Source of the DNA: Tubiluchus corallicola
Lineage: Eukaryota; Priapulida; Priapulimorpha; Priapulimorphida; Tubiluchidae
Length of the DNA: 55,716 nt
NCBI GenBank assembly: GCA_030141605.1
Contig: JAQGDQ010001203.1
Span: 1-55,716 of the forward strand
Direction: 5' to 3'
The notes under the pieces are model-generated. The model was not told the origin of the DNA and did no database searches. It was given only the letters and a program-made list of their open reading frames with translations. The translations under genes were made by a program, and so were the position numbers. Positions 43,160 through 54,605 of the stretch are shown here, in pieces (position 1 is the stretch's first letter; every line of letters starts with the position of its first letter).

Positions 43160-43680
43160 GTAAGTAAAGAAATTTTGCTTTTTAGCCAGAAAACCTTTCC
43201 ATTTACTTTTTTATCTTCTGCATATGTACCGTTGTCCAAACATACAGAAATATTTTTCTGCTGTTAATAGTCTCGTGTGGTGTAAGATTATTCTTTATTT
43301 ATATGACTTTTTACAGGATCATCTTACAATTTATTTTTGAAACATTTTAAGTTAACAAGCCAGCCCCACGTCTGTTGTGTTTGCAATCATTAAAATTTCT
43401 ACATTCTCAATAACCTGAAGACTTTGCTGCCAGTAAACAGAACATCGTTTTTCTTGCAACAAAACTTTAAACAATATAAAATAGTTATTACAGTGATAAA
43501 AGAGTCAAATCAAATTTACTACATACCCTAGTTTACACAACAACTTAATAACTTATTTATTTTATCATAGACTTTATATATATGTATTCTCTTATAATAT
43601 TACTGTCTTGTATTAACCGCTGTTGTTTACTTTTACTGTTAAACTAGTAAAATGAAATGACGTTTTTCTTCTTTTTTCAG

Positions 43681-43855
43681 ATGTCATTGGTTCACCCAGT
43701 GCGGGGGGGCGGGGCAACATCAACCCCCGGTACGCCACGCACAGGTCTACGTCTGCCTGTGCGTGGAGGTACCAGGAGCAGCGACGACGCGAGCTCCAGG
43801 CAGGGGTGGTGGCTCGGCCACCCCTGGAAGAACGCCAGAGCAAGCCAAAGCCAGT
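43681..43855 (+). CDS. Candidate exon b of an IL-17-like gene
   Basis: Acceptor CTTCTTTTTTCAG and donor CAGT/GTAAGTAG; 175 bases, much GC-richer than the flanks. The frame that connects to exon c reads VIGSPSAGGRGNINPRYATH, then RSTSACAWRYQEQRRRELQA, then a Pro/Lys-rich end. NPR...RSTS...W-R-Y resembles the N-terminal part of the IL-17 fold, where (N)P...RS.SPW.Y precedes the first disulphide cysteines. All three frames are largely open because of base composition, so the choice rests on the phase match with exon c. No other family came to mind. Confidence 0.5.
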
Positions 43856-44204
43856 GTAAGTAGACACGATTATAATTACAAATTAGCTTTTTCAGTAGTA
43901 GAACCGTTCATTTTGCCCCCTCGTGGCTATAGTTTTCGTTTTTGTTTACTTTACACAAAACTTTACCGTTTAGTCTTTGTGAAGCAAAGCTAGCTTGTTA
44001 ACAGCTAGCTTATTACAATCATTTCATGGAGTTTTCATATCGTCTTAATCGACACGAACTGGAACGTTGTCTCTGGACATTTCATTCCATCCGAGATATT
44101 ACTGATTTTTCGATAGTTAATTATTGTACCAAAAGGAAAAATGATTATAGCAAATGACATCAAGAATCATTTAAAGTTACATCACTATTTTTTGTATCGT
44201 AGTA

Positions 44205-44435
44205 TAATGATAATGATAAGAATGATGATGACGATGGTGATAATGATGCTGATGATGATAATGATGGTGATGATGACAATGGTGATAATGATGGTGATGA
44301 TGATAATGATGGTGATGATGATGATGATGGTGGTGATGGTGATGATGTTGGTGATGGTAATGGTAATCATTTAGAGAGAGAGATGGGGGAGAGAGAGAGA
44401 GAGAGAGAGAGATGGGAGAGAGAGAGGCATGGAAG
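44205..44435. repeat. (GAT)n-type and (GA)n simple repeats
   Basis: GATGATGATAATGATGGT mixtures at 44205-44365, then GA repeats at 44372-44425. Met-Ile or His-His frames here are artefacts. Confidence 0.95.
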
Positions 44436-44472
44436 GAAGAAGGAAAAGCGAATGTCATAGTCATCAGGAAAC

Positions 44473-44535
44473 ATGATGACCTAGTGGTTATGAAATTGTT
44501 TTTGTAATTCAAATGTCTCTGTTTCAAAACCAGAC
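44473..44535 (+). mobile_element. Weak tRNA-like segment
   Basis: ACCTAGTGGTTATGAAATTG and TCTGTTTCAAAACCAGA resemble decayed box A and box B. Probably a SINE remnant. Confidence 0.3.
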
Positions 44536-44984
44536 TGAGTTCCAGCTATTTACTTTCTTGTCTTCTGGAGTTTAATGTGTATCAACATTCATAATAATTG
44601 TGGTTTTCTACCGTCATAGCAAGTCTTTTACTATGTTGGTTGCAGTAGTTCATTTAGCTGCTGTAAGAGACGGTTTGCTAAATTCTGCTGTTTCTTAATT
44701 GAGCACAAGATTTACTCGAGTAGTTGTGAACCGTAACTGAACAACTGACCTACCAACTTAGCAATTTTTGTCCAAGAAGTCATGGGTAACTTGAATATGA
44801 TTTAATCTATTTTTGGTTAAAACGTTTTAGACATGAATAATCTATGGCTATATAAATAATAATATTTATAATTGTCCTTAATAATGTTTAGGACACTAAT
44901 AGTACAATGATAACAGCTTATTTTCAAAGTAGTCTTGATAGAACCCGCTTGGCAGAACGAGCGGTAATTAAAACTTTACTCTTA

Positions 44985-45055
44985 CGTGTCAGGAATTGAA
45001 CCCGCGACCTCCAGGATGGGAAACGAACACATTACAATTGAGCTAACCCCCGAAA
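44985..45055 (-). mobile_element. tRNA-like SINE head or tRNA pseudogene
   Basis: On the minus strand GGGGGTTAGCTCAATTGTAA (box A) and GGTCGCGGGTTCAATTCCTG (box B) are correctly spaced. The acceptor stem does not pair well. Similar to 4114-4185. Confidence 0.5.
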
Positions 45056-45545
45056 CTTTTACTCTTGAATAACGCATAGCAACAAAATATTTGCTGTTTC
45101 TTTTCAGTTCGATGTGCAAATTTGTGCTTTCTACACTAGAAAATTGACATTTGATTTAGTTTTCTTTCCATTTGGAGATGTCCAATATGTCAGCTTGTGT
45201 GTCAATGTTTATAATAAACCTACCAGAGTTGAACTTGTGCGTTAAGAGTGATCAGTTCTTCAAACACATGCTTAACAAATTGCCAGCAAATAGGAGTCAT
45301 TTAGTTCCAACAATTTCTCATGTAGTTTTATTAACTTCTAACATGCAGATTTTTCAGAGATTTTTTTTGGAGTGGAAAAATTGGGATACGCAATCCCGAT
45401 TTTATACCAGCAAATAGGTTTATCCATAAAGTTATTAAACCGGAAGTGCATCTTCCCATCATATAAGTTTTGTAGTCTTTTTTGCTGTTTGACAAAATGA
45501 CAGCACGTTTTGTAGAAAAATGAAAATTATTTTTGTCTCTTTTAG

Positions 45546-45677
45546 GCGAAGGTGCCGAAATTACGAACACTGCGGAGGTCAGGGCAATGCCATTGAGGGT
45601 CGGGGCAGGCATTACGTAATGGCAAACTGTCCGCTGGAGCAGGAGGCGGTGCCTGTCCCGGCCTTGCGTGTGACCTG
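45546..45677 (+). CDS. Candidate exon c of an IL-17-like gene
   Basis: Acceptor TTTTTGTCTCTTTTAG and donor ACCTG/GTAAGC; 132 bases, GC-rich. Only one frame is open throughout and it is exactly the one that continues exon b: (V)RRCRNYEHCGGQGNAIEGR, then GRHYVMANCPLEQEAVPVPA, then LRVT. The pattern C-x5-C, then about 23 residues to N-C-P-L, then VPV..LR resembles the middle of IL-17 family cytokines (C....C ... N(S/C)xP(I/V) ... V(P/L)VLRR). If the donor is not used the frame ends at once with Trp-stop. The final cystine-knot cysteines expected of IL-17 are not found in the next kilobase, so either a further exon lies beyond, or the gene is incomplete. Confidence 0.5.
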
Positions 45678-46194
45678 GTAAGCGGATTTTTTTATAATTT
45701 AAACCTGACAAAAAGGAAATCTTAATTTTACTGACACAGTTAGAACTGACTTTCAACCCTTAAATTTCAACTTTTTATTATTATGTATAAAAGCACAAAG
45801 CTGGTTAAACTTTGTCTCTAAACGCGTTAGAGGCCTAATACAGGCCTAATATGCAAAAACATGCTGTTAGACATCTCTAAGAAATGACAAAATTTAGCGG
45901 AAGAAACTTTTGTTTACTAATAATGACTGGCATTATAAACTAGCAAAGGCATTGCAACTTGTCAGTTTAACCGCTCCCAATGTTCAGTAATGCACAAACG
46001 TCTTTTGCTTTTTATGCAGAAACAGTGAATGGACGTATTAACGTATTAACTGATACTTTACATAGGTTTTATATGACTTTATAACATGCCAAATGTCAGC
46101 ATAATAATCGGCCCACGTGACGACGCAAATAGCCACCAAAGCAGTTTTTATTTTGCTATGAGTTTTACAGCATCTCCCCGACAACACCCCACCC
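45678..46194. other. Unassigned DNA after exon c
   Basis: I looked here for a last IL-17-like exon and found none. Confidence 0.3.
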
Positions 46195-46600
46195 CCAATT
46201 TTATTGAAAAAATGAAGGAGGCCATATTAACGACTTTTTAGAGGCTTACAAAGATTTATTTTTCCGAGCTTATCCAACCGGTGATGGTCAACCTCTACCC
46301 GTCTGTCGGCAAAGGCCTGCAAACTTCGGACCGCATTCATATGCAAGACGTCATATTAAAAGAATTGCTGCTAATGGGACAGAATAGTCCCAAATTGTTA
46401 CTCTGTTTTGTTACTTTATTATGACACACGCACGATTTTATAGGGGAAATGGATTGACTATTTTAACGACTTTAGAGGCATTGAAGCCTCCTGACTGCTT
46501 TTACATGTTTGTTATACAACTATTTTTAAAGCTTATCCAACGGATAATGGTAGCCACACTTCAGTGCTGCCTAATCTCGTTTGTAAACTTTCCGTGACTG
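46195..46600. repeat. Two diverged direct repeats about 240 bp apart
   Basis: ATTAACGACTTTTTAGAGGC ... CGAGCTTATCCAACCGGTGA at 46227-46285 and TTTAACGACTTTAGAGGC ... AAGCTTATCCAACGGATAA at 46463-46548 align, with similar spacing. Confidence 0.75.
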
Positions 46601-46871
46601 AAAATGAAGAGAGAACTTATGAGACACGAACCTGTTTTTTATTTGGGACAGCAAACTATTAAAACACAGTGAGATTACAGTCTAGGTAAGAAAAACCTCA
46701 ATCGATAGTTCTGCAAAGAAGCCATGAAAAGTTAATGATAATTATGCAGCTCATTAATGTAACATTACCTTACCTAAATAACACAACTGATGCAACAATT
46801 ATCTACTCAAGTTAATGTTACAAGAAAGATTGCAGGTGTTGATCATTAAAATGCCATTGACCCATAATTAG

Positions 46872-49107
46872 CAGTAGTCAATAGCCACTCGACAGAACAA
46901 CAAGTTCTTGGGAAAAAACTGGAATCATCTGCTTGCACAACTTTGTCTAGCACCCTATAGCAGTAACTAATAGCCACTCGACAGAACAACAAGTTCTTGG
47001 GAAAAAACTGGAATCATCTGCTTGCACAACTTTGTCAAACACCTTATAGCAGTAACTAATAGCCACTCGACAGAACAACAAGTTCTTGGGAAAAAACTGG
47101 AATCATCTGCTTGCACAACTTTGTCAAACACCTTATAGCAGTAACTAATAGCCACTCGACAGAACAACAAGTTCTTGGGAAAAACTGGAATCATCTGCTT
47201 GCACAACTTTGTCAAACACCTTATAGCAGTAACTAATAGCCACTCGACAGAACAACAAGTTCTTGGGAAAAAACTGGAATCATCTGCTTGCACAACTTTG
47301 TCAAACACCTATAGCAGTAACTAATAGCCACTCGACAGAACAACAAGTTCTTGGGAAAAAACTGGAATCATCTGCTTGCACAACTTTGTCAAACACCTTA
47401 TAGCAGTAACTAATAGCCACTCGACAGAACAACAAGTTCTTGGGAAAAAACTGGAATCATCTGCTTGCACAACTTTGTCAAACACCTTATAGCAGTAACT
47501 AATAGCCACTCGACAGAACAACAAGTTCTTCGGGAAAAACTGGAATCATCTGCTTGCACAACTTTGTCAAACACCTTATAGCAGTAACTAATAGCCACTC
47601 GACAGAACAACAAGTTCTTGGGGAAAAAACTGGAATCATCTGCTTGCACAACTTTGTCAAACACCTTATAGCAGTAACTAATAGCCACTCGACAGAACAA
47701 CAAGTTCTTGGGAAAAAACTGGAATCATCTGCTTGCACAACTTTGTCAAACACCTTATAGCAGTAACTAATAGCCACTCGACAGAACAACAAGTTCTTGG
47801 GAAAAAACTGGAATCATCTGCTTGCACAACTTTGTCAAACACCTTATAGCAGTAACTAATAGCCACTCGACAGAACAACAAGTTCTTGGGAAAAAACTGG
47901 AATCATCTGCTTGCACAACTTTGTCAAACACCTTATAGCAGTAACTAATAGCCACTCGACAGAACAACAAGTTCTTGGGAAAAAACTGGAATCATCTGCT
48001 TGCACAACTTTGTCAAACACCTTATAGCAGTAACTAATAGCCACTCGACAGAACAACAAGTTCTTGGGAAAAAACTGGAATCATCTGCTTGCACAACTTT
48101 GTCAAACACCTTATAGCAGTAACTAATAGCCACTCGACAGAACAACAAGTTCTTGGGAAAACAACTAGAATCATCTGCTTGCACAACTTTGTCAAACACC
48201 TTATAGCAGTAACTAATAGCCACTCGACAGAACAACAAGTTCTTGGGAAAAAACTGGAATCATCTGCTTGCACAACTTTGTCAAACACCCTATAGCAGTA
48301 ACTAATAGCCACTCGACAGAACAACAAGTTCTTGGGAAAAAACTGGAATCATCTGCTTGCACAACTTTGTCAAACACCTTATAGCAGTAACTAATAGCCA
48401 CTCGACAGAACAACAAGTTCTTGGGAAAAAACTGGAATCATCTGCTTGCACAACTTTGTCAAACACCTTATAGCAGTAACTAATAGCCACTCGACAGAAC
48501 AACAAGTTCTTGGGAAAAAACTGGAATCATCTGCTTGCACAACTTTGTCAAACACCTTATAGCAGTAACTAATAGCCACTCGACAGAACAACAAGTTCTT
48601 GGGGAAAAAACTGGAATCATCTGCTTGCACAACTTTGTCAAACACCTTATAGCAGTAACTAATAGCCACTCGACAGAACAACAAGTTCTTGGGAAAAAAC
48701 TGGAATCATCTGCTTGCACAACTTTGTCAAACACCTTATAGCAGTTACTAATAGCCACTCGACAGAACAACAAGTTCTTGGGAAAAAACTGGAATCATCT
48801 GCTTGCACAACTTTGTCAAACACCTTATAGCAGTAACTAATAGCCACTCGACAGAACAACAAGTTCTTGGGAAAAAACTGGAATCATCTGCTTGCACAAC
48901 TTTGTCAAACACCTTATAGCAGTAACTAATAGCCACTCAACAGAACAACAAGTTCTTGGGAAAAAACTGGAATCATCTGCTTGCACAACTTTGTCAAACA
49001 CCCTATAGCAGTAACTAATAGCCACTCAACAGAACAACAAGTTCTTGGGAAAAAACTGGAATCATCTGCTTGCACAACTTTGTCAAACACCCTATAGCAG
49101 TAACTAG
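46872..49107. repeat. 89-bp minisatellite, about 25 copies
   Basis: The unit contains AGTAACTAATAGCCACTCGA, CAGAACAACAAGTTCTTGGG, AAAAAACTGGAATCATCTGC and TTGCACAACTTTGTCAAACA plus CCTTATAGC. Copies are above 95% identical. The 89-bp period changes frame each unit, so the minus strand shows the same short repetitive open frames in three phases; none is called. A lone diverged copy follows at 49171-49232. Confidence 0.98.
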
Positions 49108-49170
49108 GAACCAAATGAAATTTAGAGAATGGGAGCAATTTTCCATAATCATCAATGGTCAAAATTTACA

Positions 49171-49232
49171 AGCAACTTGATAGAACAACAGCACTTAAGG
49201 CAAAAATTAGAATGATGTCTGCTGGACTGCTT
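49171..49232. repeat. Diverged single copy of the 89-bp unit
   Basis: AGCAACTTGATAGAACAACAGCACTTAAGG...AGAATGATGTCTGCTGGACTGCTT (quoted in part) aligns to AGCCACTCGACAGAACAAC...GGAATCATCTGCTTGCACAACTTT, about 65 bp after the array ends. Confidence 0.7.
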
Positions 49233-49933
49233 CGCCATGGAACCTGTTGCTGTGATTGTTTAAAAACCAAAGGGAAATAATAATCGAAAAGAAAACGTAC
49301 TTTAGCATTCTTAAATGTGTTTACAAAAGGAAATGTTGTTTCTCGAATGAAAAGAAATCTGCAAAAATCAACATAAAAACAAAAACTGTTAAAAAAGACA
49401 AATAATGGCGGCGGCAACAACAATGACGACGAAAATAATTGCTGGCAGTCTTGTGGTTTCTTTACGAAGAAGCTAGTTGTAGTGGAGATGACGATGATGA
49501 TGATGATAGCGAAGACGATCATGACAATACTGAAACAAAATAATACAATGCTTGTTTGTAAAATAGCCCAGTTCTACATAGAAATGTGAATGGTTCCCAG
49601 TCGAGGAAGAAAAAACGTTTCTGCATTCAGTGATTACCTGATTCAACTGTGAGAAATCTACAAGAAATCTACAGAAATCTAGAACACGCAAATTCGTTTG
49701 TTCGTCAACCGAAAAACATTTAAATTTTACAATGTGCATTACAAAAGCCCACAGTGATGTGACATCTAATGATTTTAATCATTATTTTACCACGAATAGG
49801 TTAAACTGGTACTATAAATCAGACTATTAAATTAGTTGTAAAATTTCTTTAATCACAATAATAACGGATTGGGGATCGTGAATGCTGGGTATAGGAAACA
49901 CAGGACAAAATCTTGTCCTTACAAAGTACGAGG
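49233..49933. other. Unassigned DNA
   Basis: A short GATGAC(GAT)n run at 49487-49512. No coding signal. Confidence 0.3.
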
Positions 49934-50191
49934 ATGGAAGAGAAAGATAAATTATTGCTGGCACCGAGCCAAGATTACAGCTGCAAGATCTTCACAGATA
50001 TTCATAAATATTTGCTCAAAACTTCATGCAAGATAACTAGAGAATTTTTGCTGCCAAATTATCAGTGGGGAGGGGTAATGTCCATGGAGATTTTATACCA
50101 CTTACATTCTACATTTTCGTATGCATTGCTTGCGTCGGAAGTAACGCTGTATAAAACGTGTAAATTTGAACTCCAGATGACCGTTAGGTGA
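49934..50191 (+). CDS. Small ORF of 85 codons, uncertain
   Basis: ATG in ACGAGGATGG context opens MEEKDKLLLAPSQDYSCKIF and closes KFELQMTVR-stop. No domain, signal peptide or splice evidence. Probably chance; kept because the first 20 codons have reasonable composition. Confidence 0.15.
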   Translation: MEEKDKLLLAPSQDYSCKIFTDIHKYLLKTSCKITREFLLPNYQWGGVMSMEILYHLHSTFSYALLASEVTLYKTCKFELQMTVR

Positions 50192-50346
50192 GGCCATTTT
50201 AATCGTAGGTCGTTTGAAAAAAGTTTTGATAACATTAAATAAAGTTTGAAAAAATAATCAGAGTATTCGTAGCATGAACGTGCTAACTAAGTAAACTTTT
50301 AAATTACTGAATCTTGTCAATAAGATTAAAAATACGTTCTTGGCTA

Positions 50347-50415
50347 GTGAGTGGCGCACCCTGGAGGGTGAATCAGTGACATTTTACCAATTGGCACAAA
50401 CATTTTAAATTATTA
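50347..50415 (+). repeat. Short interspersed repeat family E, copy 2
   Basis: See the matching segment at 33428-33490; the shared words are CACCCTGG, ATTTTACCA and CATTTTAAATTATTA. Confidence 0.5.
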
Positions 50416-50768
50416 GTCTAGTTATTTAGGTCATTCCAGCACGTTAAGTGAAATGCTAAGTAATATAGTTTTGCATGGAAAGTTTTTTAGATCATAATTT
50501 AACATTTCCTTTTCTTCCCCTGATTTACGTGGCGTCGGAACAGTATTGCGGGAGATTTAAAATGAAAACAAACGAAAATTCTTTTCGACGTGAATACGAT
50601 ATTTACATAAAATTACTGTAAAGTAGTATAATTTTTCAAGGTGATTTTTCTGAAACCTACTTCAGGTGCCCCTTTTCTTGTCCTTTAAGCGCTCAACCAA
50701 CATTAGTAGTTGTCCAGAACAAGCCCAAACCAGTGTCAGTTAATCACCAAATTCACTAGATTAGAACT

Positions 50769-50988
50769 ATACAAGGTGCTTGTTTACTGTTTATACCATG
50801 TTCAGAGCAGACTGTACCACTCTATACAAGGTGCTTGTTTACTGTTTATACCATGTTCAGAGCAGACTGTACCACTCTATACAAGGTGCTTGTTTACTGT
50901 TTATACCATGTTCAGAGCAGACTGTACCACTCTATACAAGGTGCTTGTTTACTGTTTATACCATGTTCAGAGCAGACTGTACCACTAA
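50769..50988. repeat. 55-bp tandem repeat, four copies
   Basis: Unit TCTATACAAGGTGCTTGTTT plus ACTGTTTATACCATGTTCAG plus AGCAGACTGTACCAC; copies are identical apart from the ends. Confidence 0.97.
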
Positions 50989-51214
50989 ACAAGCTAAGCA
51001 GTTAGCTGGGGCAACAAATTTTAGAAGTCTCTAATTTTTAAGTTTAGCATAAGTGATAACAATTATGAACAATTGTGCTTAATAAACCAAGAGGGCTAGA
51101 ACATGCACCAATTATACGCTACCGTTATACTTTATAATATTGTCACTACAAATTCAATTTTGGGGGGTATGGTGGAGGCGGCAGCGGGAGAAGGGATTGA
51201 GCGTTGAAGAGAGG

Positions 51215-51285
51215 GCGCTAAAAACTCTACGTGGAAAAGTGGGCGCTAAAAATTCTACCTGGAAGAGAAGGCGTTAAAAAGTGTT
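51215..51285. repeat. ~29-bp repeat, three diverged copies
   Basis: GGGCGCTAAAAACTCTACGT, GGGCGCTAAAAATTCTACCT and AGGCGTTAAAAAGTG. Confidence 0.8.
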
Positions 51286-51305
51286 TGCTTAGAGCACCCC
51301 AATTT

Positions 51306-51322
51306 GCCTAGAGCCGTCCCTG
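51306..51322 (-). mobile_element. Single hAT-type terminal repeat
   Basis: On the minus strand CAGGGACGGCTCTAGGC resembles the end of family A (CAGGGCCGGC..TAGG). No partner end was found, so this is probably a truncated related element. Confidence 0.4.
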
Positions 51323-52139
51323 ACCGTGTTACATTTTTATACAGTCACAAAACAGAATATAAACACTAAATTTAAGTAGGACACACTGGAACACTATAGA
51401 CTATCCTGTTAAGTATAAAGGAAACAGACAAGAGAGATACGTGGAGTAAACAAAGCTCGACCACTTCTGGAAGTTGTCCATAATAAACCCAGTGTAAGTG
51501 ATAGTCTTACAAATCAACAATTGTTAAGAAACTAAGTGTCCAAGTCTTTGAAGTAGTTAGGCGTAATGGTAACGTATAACTTGAGAGGGAAGTTTTTTTG
51601 CGACTTGAGTTACTATAAAAAGTACTAACACTATAAATTATAATAAATTTACTATATAGTGCCTTGCGTTATTGTACTGCTGTAAATGCCAAATTAAGTC
51701 AGCGTAAGTTGACAGCGAGGCTGTAATCTCGGACCAACCAGTGAGTTTAACCACCCCTAAAAGACCTCAAGAACAAACCAACGGAGGTGTTGGTAGACTC
51801 AAGATCACGTTTTATAAAACTTTGCCATTGTTTCTTCTTCAGACGAAAACATTCAAATGCTGCATGTTGTAAATTACACTGACCACCAGGGACAAATAAT
51901 GTGCAAACATCTCACCTAGTGGTTTAGAGAGTAAGCAGGCAGGGGACGAATACGAAAGTGCAGCACAGTTTAAAAATAGCAAAACTCATTGAATAGTCAA
52001 AACACAACTTTCCAACCCAGAGATTATTTATTTATTATTTGGATTACTTATGTAACTGTCACTTCAACTGTGTCTTAGAACTCTAGAATTGTTAAGGAGC
52101 TAAGTCATCAAACTTAAGCAGGTCATAACAAGAGATGGG
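51323..52139. other. Unassigned DNA
   Basis: No gene or repeat recognised. Confidence 0.3.
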
Positions 52140-52804
52140 AGAGAAATTGTTGTTGGGTAAGTGGTGACATGGGGGAGGGCAGTATAAGGTCAAAGTTTAC
52201 AACAAGTAAGGACTATGAGCGGCTGGACAAACAAAGGTACTCCTCTTACTGTACCAAGTGAGGAAGTGACATTGGAGAAGTGGTCAGTGACCTTGAGTGG
52301 GTGGATTAAAGTCAAAGGAGATGAAAGTTTAAAAACTACTAGAGAAAGGAGGTTACAAAACTGCAAGGAGCTCATTGACAAACATTATGCAACTCATAAC
52401 AAGAGGTAGATGAGTAACTAAGATGGGGTATTCAGTGACTTTGAGTGGGTGGTTCACAGGTAAAGGTGACATCAAAAGCACAACGGCAAAGAATTCGGAA
52501 AGGAAAGGTAGATAACTTACTGTACCAGGTGGAGAAGGAGATCGATGAAGTAATCAATGACTTTAGATTAGTGGTGGAAGAGGAAAGGATGCTACGATTT
52601 AGAAACAATTATAAGAGACAATTGCATTAAAATGGTAAGCGGGAGTTGTGTGCCTGAACTGATGCAACTTATACGGTTGAAGGTCAAAAGTCACAACAAT
52701 TTCAAAATGTGGGTGTTTAAGATGACAGGCTGTCGTTCCAAAACGACAAGGAGTTAGGAAAGCAGAAGCTTACAACGCATTGTACTGGTGGGGCAAAGAA
52801 CGTT
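52140..52804. repeat. Decayed flank of the 49-bp array
   Basis: GTGACCTTGAGTGGGTGGAT (52288), GTGACTTTGAGTGGGTGGTT (52435), ATGACTTTAGATTAGTGGTG (52558) and GGTGACTTTAGTTTGTGG (52805) look like successively better matches to the array unit. Two open frames of about 60 codons here come from this G-rich material and are not called as genes. Confidence 0.5.
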
Positions 52805-54220
52805 GGTGACTTTAGTTTGTGGTTTAAATTCAGTGAAAACTCAGCTTTCTATAGGTGACTTTAGTTTGTGGTTTAAATTCAGTGACAACTCAGATTCTCT
52901 ATAAGTGACTTTAGCTTGTGGTTTAAATTCAGTGACATAGGTGACTTTAGTTTGTGGTTTAAATTCAGTGACAACTCAAATTCTCTATAGTTGACTTTAG
53001 TTTGTGGTTTAAATTCAGTGACAACTCAAGCTCTCTATAGGTGACTTTAGCTTGTGGTTTAAATTCAGTGACAACTCAAGCTCTCTATAGGTGACTTTAG
53101 CTTGTGGTTTAAATTCAGTGACAACTCAGCTCTCTATAGGTGACTTTAGTTTGTGGTTTAAATTCAGTGACAACTCAAGCTCTCTATAGGTGACTTTAGT
53201 TTGTGGTTTAAATTCAGTGACAACTCAGCTCTCTATAGGTGACTTTAGTTTGTGGTTTAAATTCAGTGACAACTCAACTCTCTATAGGTGACTTTAGCTT
53301 GTGGTTTAAATTCAGTGACAACTCAAGCTCTCTATAGGTGACTTTAGCTTGTGGTTTAAATTCAGTGACAACTCAACTCTCTATAGGTGACTTTAGTTTG
53401 TGGTTTAAATTCAGTGACAACTCAGCTCTCTATAGGTGACTTTAGTTTGTGGTTTAAATTCAGTGACAACTCAAGCTCTCTATAGGTGACTTTAGTTTGT
53501 GGTTTAAATTCAGTGACAACTCAGCTCTCTATAGGTGACTTTAGTTTGTGGTTTAAATTCAGTGACAACTCAAGCTCTCTATAGGTGACTTTAGTTTGTG
53601 GTTTAAATTCAGTGACAACTCAACTCTCTATAGGTGACTTTAGTTTGTGGTTTAAATTCAGTGACAACTCAGCTCTCTATAGGTGACTTTAGTTTGTGGT
53701 TTAAATTCAGTGACAACTCAGCTCTCTATAGGTGACTTTAGTTTGTGGTTTAAATTCAGTGACAACTCAACTCTCTATAGGTGACTTTAGTTTGTGGTTT
53801 AAATTCAGTGACAACTCAACTCTCTATAGGTGACTTTAGCTTGTGGTTTAAATTCAGTGACAACTCAACTCTCTATAGGTGACTTTAGCTTGTGGTTTAA
53901 ATTCAGTGACAACTCAGCTCTCTATAGGTGACTTTAGCTTGTGGTTTAAATTCAGTGACAACTCAACTCTCTATAGGTGACTTTAGTTTGTGGTTTAAAT
54001 TCAGTGACAACTCAACTCTCTATAGGTGACTTTAGTTTGTGGTTTAAATTCAGTGACAACTCAACTCTCTATAGGTGACTTTAGCTTGTGGTTTAAATTC
54101 AGTGACAACTCAAACTCTCTATAGGTGACTTTAGCTTGTGGTTTAAATTCAGTGACAACTCAACTCTCTATAGGTGACTTTAGTTTGTGGTTTAAATTCA
54201 GTGACAACTCAACTCTCTAT
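52805..54220. repeat. 49/50-bp minisatellite, about 29 copies
   Basis: Unit GGTGACTTTAGTTTGTGGTT plus TAAATTCAGTGACAACTCAA plus CTCTCTATA. Two polymorphic sites, TTTAG(T/C)TTG and CTCA(A/G/AG)CTC, combine along the array. One unit near 52905-52938 is cut short. Confidence 0.98.
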
Positions 54221-54473
54221 AAAAGACAGTTAACAGAACTACGTTGAGTGACCAATAATGACGTAGCCAGTGATACAATATGATAAAATGTGCCTGCTTT
54301 TTTACAAAAAAACACATCACTTGCAACTTATCATTAAAATTATATCTGCTGCTAAAAGAGTTTTTCCCAATCTAATATCACTTTATTGAGAAGTAAGTTT
54401 AATTGCTGTAATTTCAGTTAAATTACTGCAGTAAAAACAAGTTCTACCTCAGGACTAAAGGCAAGATTACAAG
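54221..54473. other. Unassigned DNA
   Basis: Nothing recognised. Confidence 0.3.
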
Positions 54474-54605
54474 ATGGTTTTTAGCCCAAATTTTAATCAT
54501 AACATCTTCAACACACAACGCCGCAGTGTTCAAGTTGCTACAGTTACTGCAGCAGCTGCCGGCAGCGCTGCAGTCGCTCTTGATGATTCAGAGCCTATTA
54601 ATTAA
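54474..54605 (+). CDS. Small ORF of 43 codons, possible exon
   Basis: ATG in AAGATGG context (A at -3, G at +4) opens MVFSPNFNHNIFNTQRRSVQ, followed by an Ala-rich stretch ending ALDDSEPIN-stop. The GC-rich alanine block (54530-54580) stands out from AT-rich surroundings. No known family. It may be chance. Confidence 0.25.
   Translation: MVFSPNFNHNIFNTQRRSVQVATVTAAAAGSAAVALDDSEPIN

Noticed and set aside
44141-44527. Met-rich, His-rich and Ile-Thr-rich frames
   Set aside because: Translations of the GAT-type simple repeat.
46967-49162. Series of overlapping 60-118-residue frames with MLFCRVAISYCYKVFDKV
   Set aside because: All are the same 89-bp unit read in successive phases.
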